64,000 nucleotides of DNA from Aradus depressus (Eukaryota; Arthropoda; Insecta; Hemiptera; Aradidae), in contig OY759218.1 in NCBI GenBank assembly GCA_963662175.1, forward strand, positions 25,504,051 through 25,568,050. Direction: 5' to 3'. The notes beneath the pieces are model-generated. The model did not search any database, was not told the DNA's origin, and saw nothing but the letters and a program-made list of their open reading frames with translations. Position 1 is the first letter of the stretch. Every line of letters starts with the position of its first letter. A program made the position numbers and the translations under genes. Shown here piece by piece: positions 47,701 through 58,640 of this stretch.

Positions 47701-50536
47701 TACACTTGATTTTTTATGTGACCCTCTCAAGTAATATTTGTGTACAGTAATTGTTTGACAGGCTATCGCTTAACATCTCAACCAAAGGACGACATACTCA
47801 AGGTTTTTCACCTTATAGGCGTATTGGGAGGAATTTGAACGAAACCCCAAATCATGTTTGTTGAAAATAAGTAGGTAGTTTCCATGGGTCTTACCAACCA
47901 GCTGAGGGCCTAGGCTATTTCCTTATAGAAATTCGCTAAAACCTAACTCAAATGGGCGGCGGTACTCAGCGGTAACGCACTTGCCTACTGTGCTCTAGAT
48001 CGCGGGTTTAGAACCCGGCCGAGGCCCTCAGGTTTCTTATGTGGGAGGTAAAAAACATTTGGGCACACCGTCCTTCGGATGGGGTGTTAAGCGATGGTCC
48101 CCAGTCTGGATCAGGTACTTGCTAAAGATCCCCCTACTCTAGGTATCTAAACCTGGATAGGCGACCTCGTAGTTAAAGCCGAGGCATCAGTCACAAAAAC
48201 AACCAAGAAAAAAATATTTATAAAATAAGATTAATTGTAGAGAGAACATAAGAAACGTGGTGAACGCCAGAACAAAGAAATATAGAGAGAACCAACAAAA
48301 TACTGCATACATTTGAATCTTACCTTTCTTCCTGTCTCCCTCTGCATTAAAGCAAGCACATTAATCCTAACCGATAGCGAAAGGGATGCTGCTTATAAGC
48401 ACGATTATCAGGATTTCCGAATGTTTTTGTGAGGTGAATTTTCTAAACATTAAATAATATAATGTTCCTTATCAAAAAAGCCACGAGAGAGGGTAGTAGA
48501 TAATTGTTTTTGAAAATTACGAATACCTTTGGGAGACACTGTAAATTTAGATTATTCAATAAAGCCAAATATTCTACATGACATACTTCACCTAGATTAT
48601 GTATTGCGAGAATTCAGAGCGAGAGTTCATTACCTTTCTTATGCTCTATTTTATTTTATTACAAACTGTGTGTTCACCTGGACAGCCACGTAGTACCACA
48701 ATGAATGTATGTTTAGTCTATGAGCGATTCCAAAGAGGTAGCAGTAAATACCAGAGGAAATCATACCTATAGCCAAGAAGTATCTCAAATTAACACGCTC
48801 CGCTATGAAACCACTAGACAAAAGGAGCTCATATAAATACCACATTAACAAAATATATATAAATATAATAAATTAATATAAAGGGTGTCCCAGCGCCAGT
48901 CCCAATTTTGAGCACCGAAATTTCATATATGTTCCGCCCCTCTCAATACAGAAATGCATTAAAACTATTGATACCTAATAATGGTTAAAAGTAAGAGCAA
49001 AAACTGGGGAAGTTCATTGCCGGTAATTTACCGACAACTTCTCTTTTTCTTTTCTGTATTTGACGAAATATTACGCCCTAGATGTATGCTCAGACTTAAC
49101 TGGGACAAAGTTTATAACAAAAGTTTAGATATAACTATCATAGAGACTTACCTCATAAACATGGCGGCTGCGTAGCTGAAGAGGAAAGAGGAGTCCAGAA
49201 TACCCAAGAGAGTCGACCCTTCAGAACCAACTAAAAAAGTAACATCATTTGTAATAATAAATGATGAAAAACACATATTAAACACTAACGTATATAGGAA
49301 ACTTCCAACGATTGCACATCCAACCACTTTAGTATCCTTTTACTAGTGCGAATACCAATATGAAGGACATGAAGTTTTACATAGAGTAAAAATAAACCAA
49401 AATACAATATACTAGGCCCAGTGTCTCCAAGGAGTCCCCTTTCCAAAGGTTCAAAGCATCATAAACTCGGAGCATTGGTCGCACATCCAATGCCGTTGGC
49501 GAGTATTCAACTTTCTCCAGGTCTGTTTGTCTTGTAATCGACAATGTTCCAGCTGGAAGAACTTGGAACAACGCGAACATAATTCTTCATCTTCCGTTGC
49601 AATATGCAGCTAAATGGGTTGGCCCCTGGACTTCAGGTAGTCGCTCACCTTCCCAGGACGGTAGTACTCTGACATCCCCTATCATATATTGATACTTAAC
49701 ATTTTCTGCAGAAATAAAGTAAGATACTTAATAAAAAATAAAGAAAAACTTATATTTATTTAAAATATTGTCTATTTCACAAAATATATATAGTATATGG
49801 GAGTAATTTCGGGTTTGCTACCACTTATTATATATATTTTGTGAAAGTAACAGCTACCAAAAGATGACCCTCCTAAGGGACTGGCTTGTTTGTAAATTGA
49901 GGCTAACTTAACGAAAGGATCAGATGTAAATTCTGTCATGTTGAGAGTACAAGAAAGTACAAGAGTGACATGAAACTAATATTTTAACACTTTTAATCAA
50001 TAGTAAAAAATGAATAGGCACCGTGAAACTAAAATCAATCTCACAAGGTCGGGTTCATATCGGTTATATTGTATTGTCTGAAAATAAAACTTGAACACAA
50101 AACTAAATGCTCTACTTACATGTCTACCTATCAAATTGCACAAATATTAAGTTCCTTTATTAATACTTATTTATTCACTTATGACTACTTATTTTTGCAA
50201 TCGTGAACATGTATTTTTCTAAATGGATAAATATTAAAATGAAGAAGAAATCCTTTACCTATGAGAGATGTAAAAATATGTTTTTCAAACGGACAATAAT
50301 ATAAGGACAGGCTCGGCCATATGTTGTCGCAAGTTTCAGAAAAAGCTTTCAAATTGAGGCTATACTTACAGAAAGGGGCCCAGTCGCACCATGATGTAGT
50401 ATCGTTAACGTCGGGAGGCGGAGTGAGGCCGGCGCAGCTTCTGTTGAAGTAACTTTTAACAACACTCAGAGGTTTTCTGGAGGCATGGTAGCAGGCATAT
50501 GTAAGAAACGTTAGTACTAGTACACTCGATCTAAAA
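36162..50536 (-). CDS. SLC37A2: SLC37-type sugar-phosphate exchanger (N-terminal exon not found)
   Basis: Major facilitator that exchanges sugar phosphate (glucose-6-phosphate) for phosphate across the ER membrane in the characterised SLC37A1/A2 relatives. Exons in transcript order: 50536-50370, 49230-49152, 48813-48678, 46140-46059, 44849-44629, 41892-41815, 40581-40501, 39061-38971, 38414-38266, 37812-37611, 37088-36991, 36233-36162. Every junction is GT-AG and in phase, giving 484 residues. Family members have about 500-550, so only some 20-40 N-terminal residues are missing. Hallmarks are [36 protein letters not shown] and [19 protein letters not shown]. Family is secure; A1 versus A2 assignment is by general resemblance only. 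Introns hold SINEs, a MITE and three long G tracts on the sense strand. Confidence 0.93.
36756..36780. repeat. Poly-C run of 25 bases
   Basis: Uninterrupted C run in an SLC37 intron, a G run on the transcribed product of that gene. Confidence 0.95.
36991..37088 (-). CDS. SLC37A2: SLC37 exon K (helices 11-12)
   Basis: Reads [19 protein letters not shown], then [13 protein letters not shown]. Acceptor GCTTTCAG, donor GTGAGT, phase 0. Confidence 0.93.
37611..37812 (-). CDS. SLC37A2: SLC37 exon J (helices 9-10)
   Basis: Contains [19 protein letters not shown], then [20 protein letters not shown] and GTGSLG, the most diagnostic stretch of the family. Donor G|GTAACA, phase 1. Confidence 0.96.
37922..37945. 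repeat. CT microsatellite
   Basis: Short CT dinucleotide run in the SLC37 intron between exons I and J. Confidence 0.85.
38266..38414 (-). CDS. SLC37A2: SLC37 exon I (helix 8 and GxxSD loop)
   Basis: Reads [19 protein letters not shown], then [14 protein letters not shown], the typical MFS cytoplasmic loop motif. Acceptor TTTCTGTAG, donor GTAAGA, phase 0. Confidence 0.94.
38616..38709. repeat. TA microsatellite, about 94 bases
   Basis: Almost uninterrupted TA run abutting a SINE copy that starts at 38710. Confidence 0.95.
38710..38940 (+). mobile_element. tRNA-derived SINE copy between SLC37 exons H and I
   Basis: AAACCCGGCCGAGGCCCTTA, CTGTCCTTCGGATG, TAAGCGATGGTCCTGAGCCT and ACTCCCAAGTAGAGCCGGGC in the family's order. 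It lacks the 3' tail block. Confidence 0.8.
38971..39061 (-). CDS. SLC37A2: SLC37 exon H (helix 7)
   Basis: Reads [20 protein letters not shown] and [10 protein letters not shown], strongly conserved in the family. Acceptor ATATTCTAG, donor A|GTAAGT. Confidence 0.94.
39775..39958 (-). mobile_element. SINE copy, head and middle
   Basis: Plus strand shows ACAAGCTCGGGACTTACCCT, CCTCCCAGATAGAAACCTAA and a GTTTCGAGCTCGCGATC B-box remnant, in reverse orientation, inside the SLC37 intron between exons G and H. Confidence 0.75.
40044..40113 (+). mobile_element. SINE tail ending in AACCT repeats
   Basis: TAGGCGATATGACCTCGTTG, TTAAAGCCCGGGCATGAGTC, then AAAACCTAACCTAACCTAACC. Only the 3' end of the family is present. 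Confidence 0.82.
40501..40581 (-). CDS. SLC37A2: SLC37 exon G (end of central loop)
   Basis: Codes 27 residues including [15 protein letters not shown], which corresponds to the AIGFFGALRIPGVVEF region. Also symmetrical in phase 0. Acceptor TTTTTTTTTAG, donor GTAAGT. Confidence 0.85.
41815..41892 (-). CDS. SLC37A2: SLC37 exon F (central loop, possibly optional)
   Basis: Codes 26 polar residues ([18 protein letters not shown], then LLLPQ). It is symmetrical, phase 0 to 0, so it could be skipped without a frameshift. No conserved motif; the call rests on phase, splice sites and position. Confidence 0.7.
42848..42867. repeat. Poly-C run of 20 bases
   Basis: Uninterrupted C run in the SLC37 intron between exons E and F. 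Confidence 0.95.
43290..43638. mobile_element. Small inverted-repeat (MITE-like) element
   Basis: Left end GTCGAATAGCGTAATATGTC pairs with the reversed right end GTCAAATAGCGTAATACATC (about 18 of 22 positions). Element about 350 bp, no frame, in an SLC37 intron. Confidence 0.6.
44195..44395 (+). mobile_element. SINE copy, middle and tail
   Basis: GTCGTCCTTCGGATGGGACG, CCTGGTAGTAGGCGTTTATG and AGTTCAAGCCCAGGCATGAG, ending near TTATTTATTT. Between SLC37 exons E and F. Confidence 0.8.
44629..44849 (-). CDS. SLC37A2: SLC37 exon E (helices 5-6 and start of central loop)
   Basis: Contains [20 protein letters not shown] and a helix ending FLFLVEKPE, then the acidic start of the central cytosolic loop. 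Acceptor TTTCTAG, donor CAG|GTATTT. Confidence 0.94.
46059..46140 (-). CDS. SLC37A2: SLC37 exon D (QTSGWPGVV motif)
   Basis: Reads [20 protein letters not shown], a signature of SLC37 proteins. Acceptor TTGGTGTAG, donor G|GTGAGT. Confidence 0.94.
46981..46999. repeat. Poly-C run of 19 bases after CCT repeats
   Basis: Follows a short CCT triplet run, in the SLC37 intron between exons C and D. Confidence 0.95.
47952..48205 (+). mobile_element. tRNA-derived SINE copy with recognisable A and B boxes
   Basis: Best head in the window: CTCAGCGGTAACGCACTTGC (A-box region) and GATCGCGGGTTTAGAACCCG (B-box region), then CCGTCCTTCGGATGGGGTG and the tail GTTAAAGCCGAGGCATCAGT. A stretch before the tail is deleted. 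A weak fragment of the same family may lie at 47757-47825, minus strand. Confidence 0.85.
48678..48813 (-). CDS. SLC37A2: SLC37 exon C (helix 3 region)
   Basis: Reads [18 protein letters not shown], then [11 protein letters not shown], the expected continuation. Acceptor TTTTGTCTAG, donor CAG|GTGAAC, phase 0. Confidence 0.92.
49152..49230 (-). CDS. SLC37A2: SLC37 exon B (helix 2)
   Basis: Reads [19 protein letters not shown], matching the LLGALDSAFLFSYAIGMF segment of the family. Acceptor TTTTTTAG, donor AG|GTAAGT. Confidence 0.93.
49440..49680 (-). pseudogene. Cys-rich coding-like remnant in SLC37 intron A-B
   Basis: A GC-richer patch. One minus-strand frame reads [20 protein letters not shown] and later [11 protein letters not shown], with C-x2-C pairs and His, but stops on both sides. 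Probably a piece of an unidentified gene or transposon. Confidence 0.25.
50370..50536 (-). CDS. SLC37A2: SLC37 exon A (helix 1 and first luminal loop)
   Basis: Reads [20 protein letters not shown], then [10 protein letters not shown] and a Cys-containing loop ending SWCDWAPF. The strong TTACTTCTGTTCCAG acceptor shows that a 5' coding exon lies upstream. Ends T|GTAAGT, phase 1. Confidence 0.93.
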
Positions 50537-51291
50537 CTGGAACAGAAGTAAACAAATATAAAATGCAGGTGAGAACTTTCCCATCTGACTGTCAGCGGGC
50601 TTTGGAAAGTTTGAGTACTGCTCTCAATCTATATATTTACCCTGAAACATAGAAAGCCTAATCACGGCTCAAATGGAACCTACGATAGAGCAGATTTCCG
50701 CTACGGCTCACATGACATGAGGTCAAATTTTTCTTTCCATCACTGTGTGAAAATATCCGAACGTATATTCACGAAACTAACAGGGTATTTTAAGGACGGC
50801 CCAACCTAAATATTGTATTTAATGCGTAAAAAATTTCGAATAGGGGCGCAGGCGCCTAAATGTTTGTAGAACCACAATGTTTGGCATCAAATGAAACGGT
50901 TCAATGAGATGAATAAAAAAAAAATACATATAAGTTATATTAGAATTTTCGAAATCGCAGTAAAAGTTGTGGCTTTATTCTAAGATGAGGAGTCTAATGG
51001 ACACACTCTAAATTTTGTTTGTTGAGGTCAATATGTCCGCATTATGATGTCGAGCCGAATTCTGTTATTTTCAAAGGCTATGTCACATGGATGTTGTGTT
51101 ACACTCCGGAATCGCTTTTTATTACATCAAGATTTTCATTTGGGGATGTACTCTAGAGCTGTCGACAAAGATGCATAGCATCAAAATTAAATACAAGTAT
51201 AAATTAATAGAAAAAAATACGTAATACGTCGTTTTATTCACTTATCTCTTCTCAGCCAATTTTCAACAAAAAATATGCCAAAAAAAGATAA

Positions 51292-51294
<3 letters not shown>

Positions 51295-51335
<41 letters not shown>
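51295..51335. repeat. TA microsatellite
   Basis: About 40 bases of TA repeats. Confidence 0.95.
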
Positions 51336-51337
<2 letters not shown>

Positions 51338-52419
51338 CTACTTACAAAACTTGTCGGTTGATGGTCCTTGTCGCAAAAAATTTGTCACTCAGAAAAAATA
51401 AAAATTGTATCCCAATAGGGACACCAGATAAAACCATTTTGAATAAAATAAAATAATTATTGCAAAGGAATGTTAATTATACAGCGGAAAGAGAAGATAG
51501 TAAAAAACGTTATTTTTTTCTTTGGTGAACAAAGGATAAAATTTTCGATTGTTTGCCCATTTTAATTTGTTAAAAGTGCTGACGAACAATACAATTTGGA
51601 TATCCAGAAAGAAAAAAAAATATGAAGAAATGACTGTGGTATCGAGGTGATATATATGTGACTGGCACATATAAAATTTAATTACATAACCCCTTTATGG
51701 AACTGATAAGATAAGATAACATTTTAAGTAGCAGATTACTTTCCGACTTTACAATTTCCAAATGGGTTTTATACTTGAAAGAATATGCTTTATAAAAATA
51801 TGAAATAATTAAAAATGTTCAACATGAAATGACGATAGATGTTGACATAACCAAATGTTTACATTAAAATATTCTGAATTTTAAACAGAAGGTTTGTCTT
51901 GAATTGTTGACAAATATGTAATGATCGAACACTACTAACGTAACTATCGATTATAAAGAGAGAAATGTATATTTTCAAAATACAATGTCCTTGGAAAATA
52001 AATTCTTTGAAAACAATTTTTCTCATACCAATCTAATCTAAAAGAGAGCACATTTCGAAATATAAAAAGCAAATATATTCCAAAAAATGAAAATAATAAA
52101 TTGAAACTTAGAATGGGGGGGAGAAAACTACTACTCAACATTGTTTATTTTCACGTCTAAATCGGTTCACTAGCTCACAGTAAAACTCGGAAAACCCTAT
52201 AACATATTTAAAACAAGCCAAATTTAGTTTTCACTTTTCTTCTTGAACAAGAATTCGTTTTTCTGCTGCGTTTTCACAATACTTTAAAATATAATTTTAT
52301 TTACCATATCAATATACATAATTGACATAATCCCACTATTCCAAACCTCAAAAATTCTACTTGTGTGCACCATGCATCGAAATTGGGGTGTATAGTACTT
52401 CAGTATAATAATAAAAAAA

Positions 52420-53040
52420 GTCGTCGGTGAATCACCAGCAAAATACTTCCCCAGAACGAATTAATCAACTAACTTTTCGCTCCCCCTCCAAAACCAGTCG
52501 ACCGTTTGCGCTAATATGCACAATTTTGTGTCGATAATCGGCAGCTATTAAGGTTTTTGAATTGAACCCCCTCACCTGATTCCCCCTTACTATCAGCCGA
52601 TATCCCCCTTCCTTTCAGCTGAACTTTGACAGGTTATGTCCTCATTGCGTTTTAACTTTAAATATGAAATTTCATTACAACCGCAGCTATAAGAGTTTTT
52701 GAGTTAGGCCTTACCCCTAACCCCACCCTCCCTTTTGGCTGACAATTGGTATATCTTCTCTTTATGGGGTTTCGGTCATACATATAAAATTTCGTGTCGA
52801 TGCATTCATTCTATCGGAAGTTTTTATGTAAGGCCTCTTCTCTAATCGCCACTTCCCTTCGGTCGATTTGGCTGGAAAACAATAGATGTCGTCGTTAGAG
52901 GGTTTTGGATTCACATAACATTTCGTGTCTCTATCGGGAGTTACCGTGTTCATAGACAGACAGATATATAACTCCGCATCAAATTGTTGACCGATTACAT
53001 AATTTTCCCTATACTTCCTATAGCTGGGGAAGTACAACAA
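52420..53040. repeat. Composite degenerate repeat of a dispersed family
   Basis: Recurring phrases about 130 bases apart: TTTCGTGTCGAT-like, ATCGGGAGTT-like, CCCTTCCCTTC-like. It starts GTCGGTGAATCACCAGCAAA and ends CTGGGGAAGTAC. Related sequence lies at 10798-10980 and 61320-61495 in the opposite orientation, and more weakly at 26105-26300 and 44940-45040. Confidence 0.65.
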
Positions 53041-53391
53041 TAAAATGAGGATCCAGGGTGGATCACATCGCGGTCTTTATGGCGGATTTGGAAAAAAAAA
53101 AAAAAAGCACTTAGATCAACAACACTATTCTCCAAAAACTTGCATTTTTATTCAATGGTTTTATATTTCAGGTATCTAAATTAAATATTATTCATAAACA
53201 ATTGTTTTTAATACCCTCTTTTTGGAGGAGGGGTAGGGGATTATTTGACCAAGCACCCGCTTAAAAGCATTCATTCCCTGATCAAACATCTCTCATCATT
53301 TTTGTTATAAAGTCGCCCGCACACAATTTCTCATTCACAACACCTGCCTTAGTCACTTCTTTTCCTCCAACTTATTGGCGGCAATGATTAC

Positions 53392-53990
53392 TGATATCTC
53401 AGAAATGCCACCATCTTTGAAAATATCTGTAGACTGTCTACCTCTGCTAAGGAAACACCGTCGCAAAGCTTCGCCCATATTCCCAGGTGCTAATTGTGCT
53501 CTTCACTTGGTCCCACCCACCGATAATTGTAGGCATAGCTAAATGGCTGTTTGTTTGGTTCGCAGACAGAAAGGACGAGCTTTGTACAGGTTACTGTCCC
53601 TTTCTAGCTCGATTTTTTAACCAATTATTATTGAAATGTATACAGAATGTCAAATTGAGGTAACTAAATTATAATAGCCAAAGGACAGAAGAAGCGGCCA
53701 TATAAGGGAGAACACCTCACGAGTGTGCTATTACTTTCGTTCAACTTTTCTGTTTCCTTTTATCTATTGCGCTCAAAGCATCGGCTCAAATTAATTTAAC
53801 CAAACCAACAGAAGCAGAAAAACTAGAAAATATTGGTTGGGCCAAGTAATAACCACCATAAGCTGGGGATTTGGTGGATCTTTGCGACGATGTTCATGAA
53901 CAGTTTCCGCATCTGACGGTAGAGGGTCTGTAGATATTTTCAAGGCTGGTACCATAGGGCGCCAACGATTTCTGGTATCATTGCTTTTGT
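53392..53990. repeat. Inverted repeat with about 80-110-base arms
   Basis: Left arm around CTTTGAAAATATCTGTAGAC and CCGTCGCAAAG is mirrored by the right arm (reverse complement CTTGAAAATATCTACAGACC and CGTCGCAAAG). A foldback element or inverted duplication. Confidence 0.65.
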
Positions 53991-56064
53991 TTGATGAGAA
54001 TTTATTATGGACATTACTTGACTGAAATCAACAGTTGTTTTGTGGTGCAACTTACCACCGCACAAATCTCCCTCTGATCAAATGTAACTTTTTATTTATA
54101 TTCTTTGCTCGGGACATGAAATATAGTTAAATTGTTATGAATGTCCTTAAGCTCTTTCAACACCGAAGTGATACATAATTTTTAATTCTCACATAAAAAT
54201 TGCTAGCTTTAGGTGAGTAAAATTAAATATGATAAATTGTAAACAAATGAAGATAAGATTTCGTTTTATTACTTTATTGTCTGTCGTATTACTTATCTAA
54301 TCATTTGCAACAATTATTTTTTAAATACATTTTTTCTTGCTTGTAAATATCCAAATAGTTCACAGGGTCGCCGACATTGAAATATCCAACCCGCTGTCCC
54401 ACACACCAACAATAAAAGTACCTGCGGCTTACCAATACGATGAACGATTTCATTTTTATTTTTTAATGAGATCACCAGATTATGGGTGCTTCTTTATCCT
54501 TTATCTATTCTCCTTTATTTATTCAATTTTTTTTTAGTATATGTACCGCCGAAGCGATCCAATACTTCGAGCGGAAATAAAACATTTCATAATAATTGAA
54601 GTCCAGTTAGTTATTACCGGAATAACGACTTAGTCCATGGTGAATTATTACAGATTCAATTCCATTTACTTAAATTTAAATTTATCATAATTTTTGACTG
54701 CAAAACTATGTTCATTTATTTAAGAGGAAAAAGATGAATTTTCCGACTAGCTCATATTTTGATCAGACGAAGAACCATACAAATTAAAAAAGAAAACATG
54801 TTAAAAAGGGAGAAAAAAGTGAAATTTGAACATTTTAGCACTTTTATTTGAAACAATGTAAAAAAAAAAAATATATATATCTAAATGTGTTCGATAACAA
54901 TAATACCTCGACTCGGAATGTAATTCTGCCAAGTCCCGAGACTCCAAATCATTCATTCCTAACTTAAAACATCCTCATTCTACTGTAAGCATTACAATTA
55001 CATATAGCATTTTTTATTTTTATTTTATTTTTTTACAACAAAATAAAAAAGATCGTATAATTTCATTAATAATTAACTTTACTTAAAGAATCAATATAAA
55101 TAAATTAGGGAAATATTTTTTCCCCCTTCCTATATACCTAAAAATAATAACAATAAATGGAAAATATTTCAAAAATAAGTTAAATAAATAACAAATAAAA
55201 TAAATACAAATTAAAAAAATATATTTTATATACATTTTTCTGATAATTCTACCCTAATCCTTACAAGTAGTTGTAACTTAATTATGTGGGCTGTTCAGAG
55301 GCCAAGCAGAGTAAGTAAAGAAAACATTTTTTGGTGGATAGAGAAAATAAGAAAATTTGGTTAGAAAATATTAAATTTGCAATTGTGAATCAAGGGATGC
55401 CTCGAAATCAGAAAGGTAAAGTTATGTTCTAAGTGGAATTTAAATTAATTTTCCACCTAAGTCTCAATGTTGAATTTTTGTAGTTATGCATCTTCCTACA
55501 CAGCACTATAGTAAATCTGAAAGAACAAAATATAACTTTTGGCACCGAAATGTCAAATTATGATAAAAACGAATTCAACTACTTTAAAACTGAATTCGAA
55601 TAATTGCACAGTGTGGACACTATTTGCCAAATTTAGAGGATAGCCACTAGGTTGATTTGGTTATTAGTTACTATTCTGGGAGGTGACTCGGTTGTTGAGA
55701 CAACGAAAATGCCGGCCACATGCGAGTAGACTTTTTGACGGACCACTGTGATAGGCAACAGCTACGTGGAATGTCTTATTCATAATTATGAATAATGAGT
55801 GCCAGGGTACTCTTCTAATTGTTTTTACACACTGATTAGCCACTGAGCATCCCATATGACAGGGAGGGCTGAGAGCGCAAGGAAACCAGTATTGGGCATC
55901 AAGAAATCACCATTACATTAGTTTTTTTTATTTTAATTTCTTGTATACTATATAATTGGTTTTGACAATTAAGATTAGGATTAGTCGCATATAGCCAAAA
56001 AGAAAAAGAAGGAAAAACACATTTAGTCGTGAATTATGTTTCACGATTTGATTTGCATTTTTCA

Positions 56065-56200
56065 GATACTCGCCAAAGACTCTACCCTAATTAAACCTGA
56101 GTAGACAATAGTCAGACTCACTTCCACAAGAGCGACGAAAGAGCTTTCTTGTAGTCGGCAATATCATCTCGCAGTTGAGGCCGGGCATGAGTAAAAAAAG
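56065..56200 (+). mobile_element. SINE tail fragment
   Basis: ACTCGCCAAAGACTCTACCC, AAGAGCGACGAAAGAGCTTT and GAGGCCGGGCATGAGTAAAA in the family's order. Confidence 0.7.
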
Positions 56201-57301
56201 ATAAGAATTGCTTTTCCTTTTATTTCAACATTTATTCCTTTTTATTGATCTTTAGTTCTAGGATTAATCTCTTATTGGCTATATGCCACTGAATCTAGTC
56301 TTATTTGTTAAAATACATATATACAAGCTTAATCGTTAGTTGAGAGGTGTCTAACACTGACGGATACCAAATGACATAACAGTTAAACGGACAAAATGTA
56401 CCTCTAACATCCAACAGAAAATCCCCACCCATATGATTTGAGATTTGGTCACCAACTTGGAAAAACTGCGCCTCTTCATGTTTATCACACAACCAACGGT
56501 TTGAGAGATATTTGCTGTGACGACTTGCAGACCACAACCTGCAATCGAAGCCATTGTCCAACTCGTGAACGGGTTTTTCGTGATCTCTTGATATTAGCTC
56601 GTAAACCACTACAGATACGAAAAACGTTGTAGAATCAAAATTTTATAATTTTAAATTTCCTTGGGAATGATTGCGAATTTTTTATTAGTACGCTGTGGGG
56701 ATTTGTTTAAGAAGTGGTCCAAAACCTGACTAATTTGACTTTGAAAACTAATGTACTTGTCTTCTTCTTTTGCAAATAGCAATTTAAATATTTAAATTTC
56801 ATACTTGGACTATTTTGAATGTGACAAAACTGGCAAAAACCTACAAGAAAATTAACTTTGTCCGATAATGTCAAAAATGCGATTTGGCGTCCTTGCATTA
56901 GCAGTCCTCCATATATAGCTGATACTTCTAATATCCACAAAAAATTAAAGCCTTAGTTATGGGAGCGTCCAGATTTTGACAAGACTTATAAAAGATTACA
57001 GATCTCACGTAATTTGACATGCAAAACAAGTGCTATAGGCTGTACCCTACTGAAAGAACGAAATTTGGGGGTCCGATGGGAAATCAAGTCCAATGCAATA
57101 TTTTTTAGCTCCTTTGAAAGATAATTAATGCCTTACATTTCTCCAATTCTCAAATTCCCAACACTATAAGAGCCTTAATTTTTGTGTTATAAATTGTGAA
57201 GCAAAGAAAATAATAGAAAATAGTCAACAATTCTCTATCTTATTCAATATTCAGCATGATAATAGCATTATATTATACTTCTCAAAATTTAAATTCATTT
57301 G

Positions 57302-57305
<4 letters not shown>

Positions 57306-57332
<27 letters not shown>
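57306..57332. repeat. Poly-A run of 27 bases
   Basis: Uninterrupted A run; no retroelement could be recognised beside it. Confidence 0.95.
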
Positions 57333-58499
57333 CGACTTTAGTGATGAAATATATTTCGTGTACTAGAAACCGCAATAATGCTGGAACAAGACACATTAAA
57401 CCAATTTTTTCTAAGCTAATCCCATTATCTGTCAAAGTTAACAGACAATAGGACATGAATTGTGCAATAAAATAGGATTTAGCAGAATGTTTTGTGTTTT
57501 GTTACATCATAACTCAAGAAATTACGGCTCAGATGTTTAGGATGGCAGAAATGTAAAAAGATATGAATTAATTACCTTTCAAAAGAACCACAAAAAGTAT
57601 AATTTTATAGTTGTCTAGCAGTTAATTAGCATATGAACTGCTACCATGTTAAAGAACTTAAGGCGCGTATAAGTCAAAAACGGCACGTTTGCGGAAACAT
57701 GTATAAATGAACATTGCTTAGAATTTAATTTCCTATCCGATCCCAAAGTTTCGTCCTTTCATTCAGAGAGATCCTATGTATATTTTTGTATGGAGCGCTG
57801 ACACTGGCTCAATTCTTCTATATCTTGCCTTTTATATTCTAAATACATCTACTCACTGTATATACCTACTTTACAGAATTTAGATAATTAAAATAATTTA
57901 AAAATATATATATTTTATTTATTGTAAAATGTGCACAAAATAGCTATTAAGCAAGTTTGGTTTTATAGAGAACATTGTGGCTTATTCAAGAGAGATGGAA
58001 GAGATAGACTCGAGCTATTTCCAAGAAACTTATATTTACTGATGTTATATTGCTTCATCTTATATATCTTTTTTCTTTCTTCAGAACTCAGTTTGACTCA
58101 GTAGAAGAGCCCGTCTGAGATGAATATTTCAAGATAATCGGATATGGAATAAAAATATTGTGTGAGTGACGTAACAGGACCAACCGTTTTAGCAGACGAA
58201 GTAGTTTAATTGAGAATTTTCTAAATAAAATACAGATATCTGAAAAGGCATAAATGAAAGGATCACAATGTACTGGATAGAAGCTTACATATGTAGAAAT
58301 ACTGTGTCGTATATAAATCCCATATTAAATTAAAATAAACTTGACAAGTCAATTAAACTCTTCCCCGCGTTTTTCTCGAAAATAAAAATAAAAAACGTTA
58401 TGGAATTGCTGAGAGATGTGCGAGAGGGAGGAAGTGGGGGAAGGAGTCCTGTCTGCCTTCTTCAACCTTAGCCTCTACTGATGCCCCGCCCAAAACCTT

Positions 58500-58640
58500 C
58501 ACTGAGCTACCAGAGGGCTTTTCATCGCTCTGGTGAACATGAGCCCCACTCTACTGTGAGAGTCCTAAATTCCGCTTAGCCACGTTTAGTTGCTGTGACG
58601 AGTACCTGTCATCACACCTGGCTCAGGACCACCATTTATA
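58500..58640 (-). mobile_element. SINE fragment downstream of PKD
   Basis: Reverse orientation: TTTTCATCGCTCTGGTGAAC, CATGAGCCCCACTCTACTGT and GACGAGTACCTGTCATCACA on the plus strand. Confidence 0.75.

Noticed and set aside
47965..48005. tRNA gene
   Set aside because: A and B box-like motifs are present, but no cloverleaf or acceptor stem can be built, and the sequence continues as a SINE found many times in the window.
56301..56609. 102-codon minus-strand ORF upstream of SLC37, considered as its missing first exon
   Set aside because: No SLC37-like residues, and no donor leaving the two-base phase that exon A needs.
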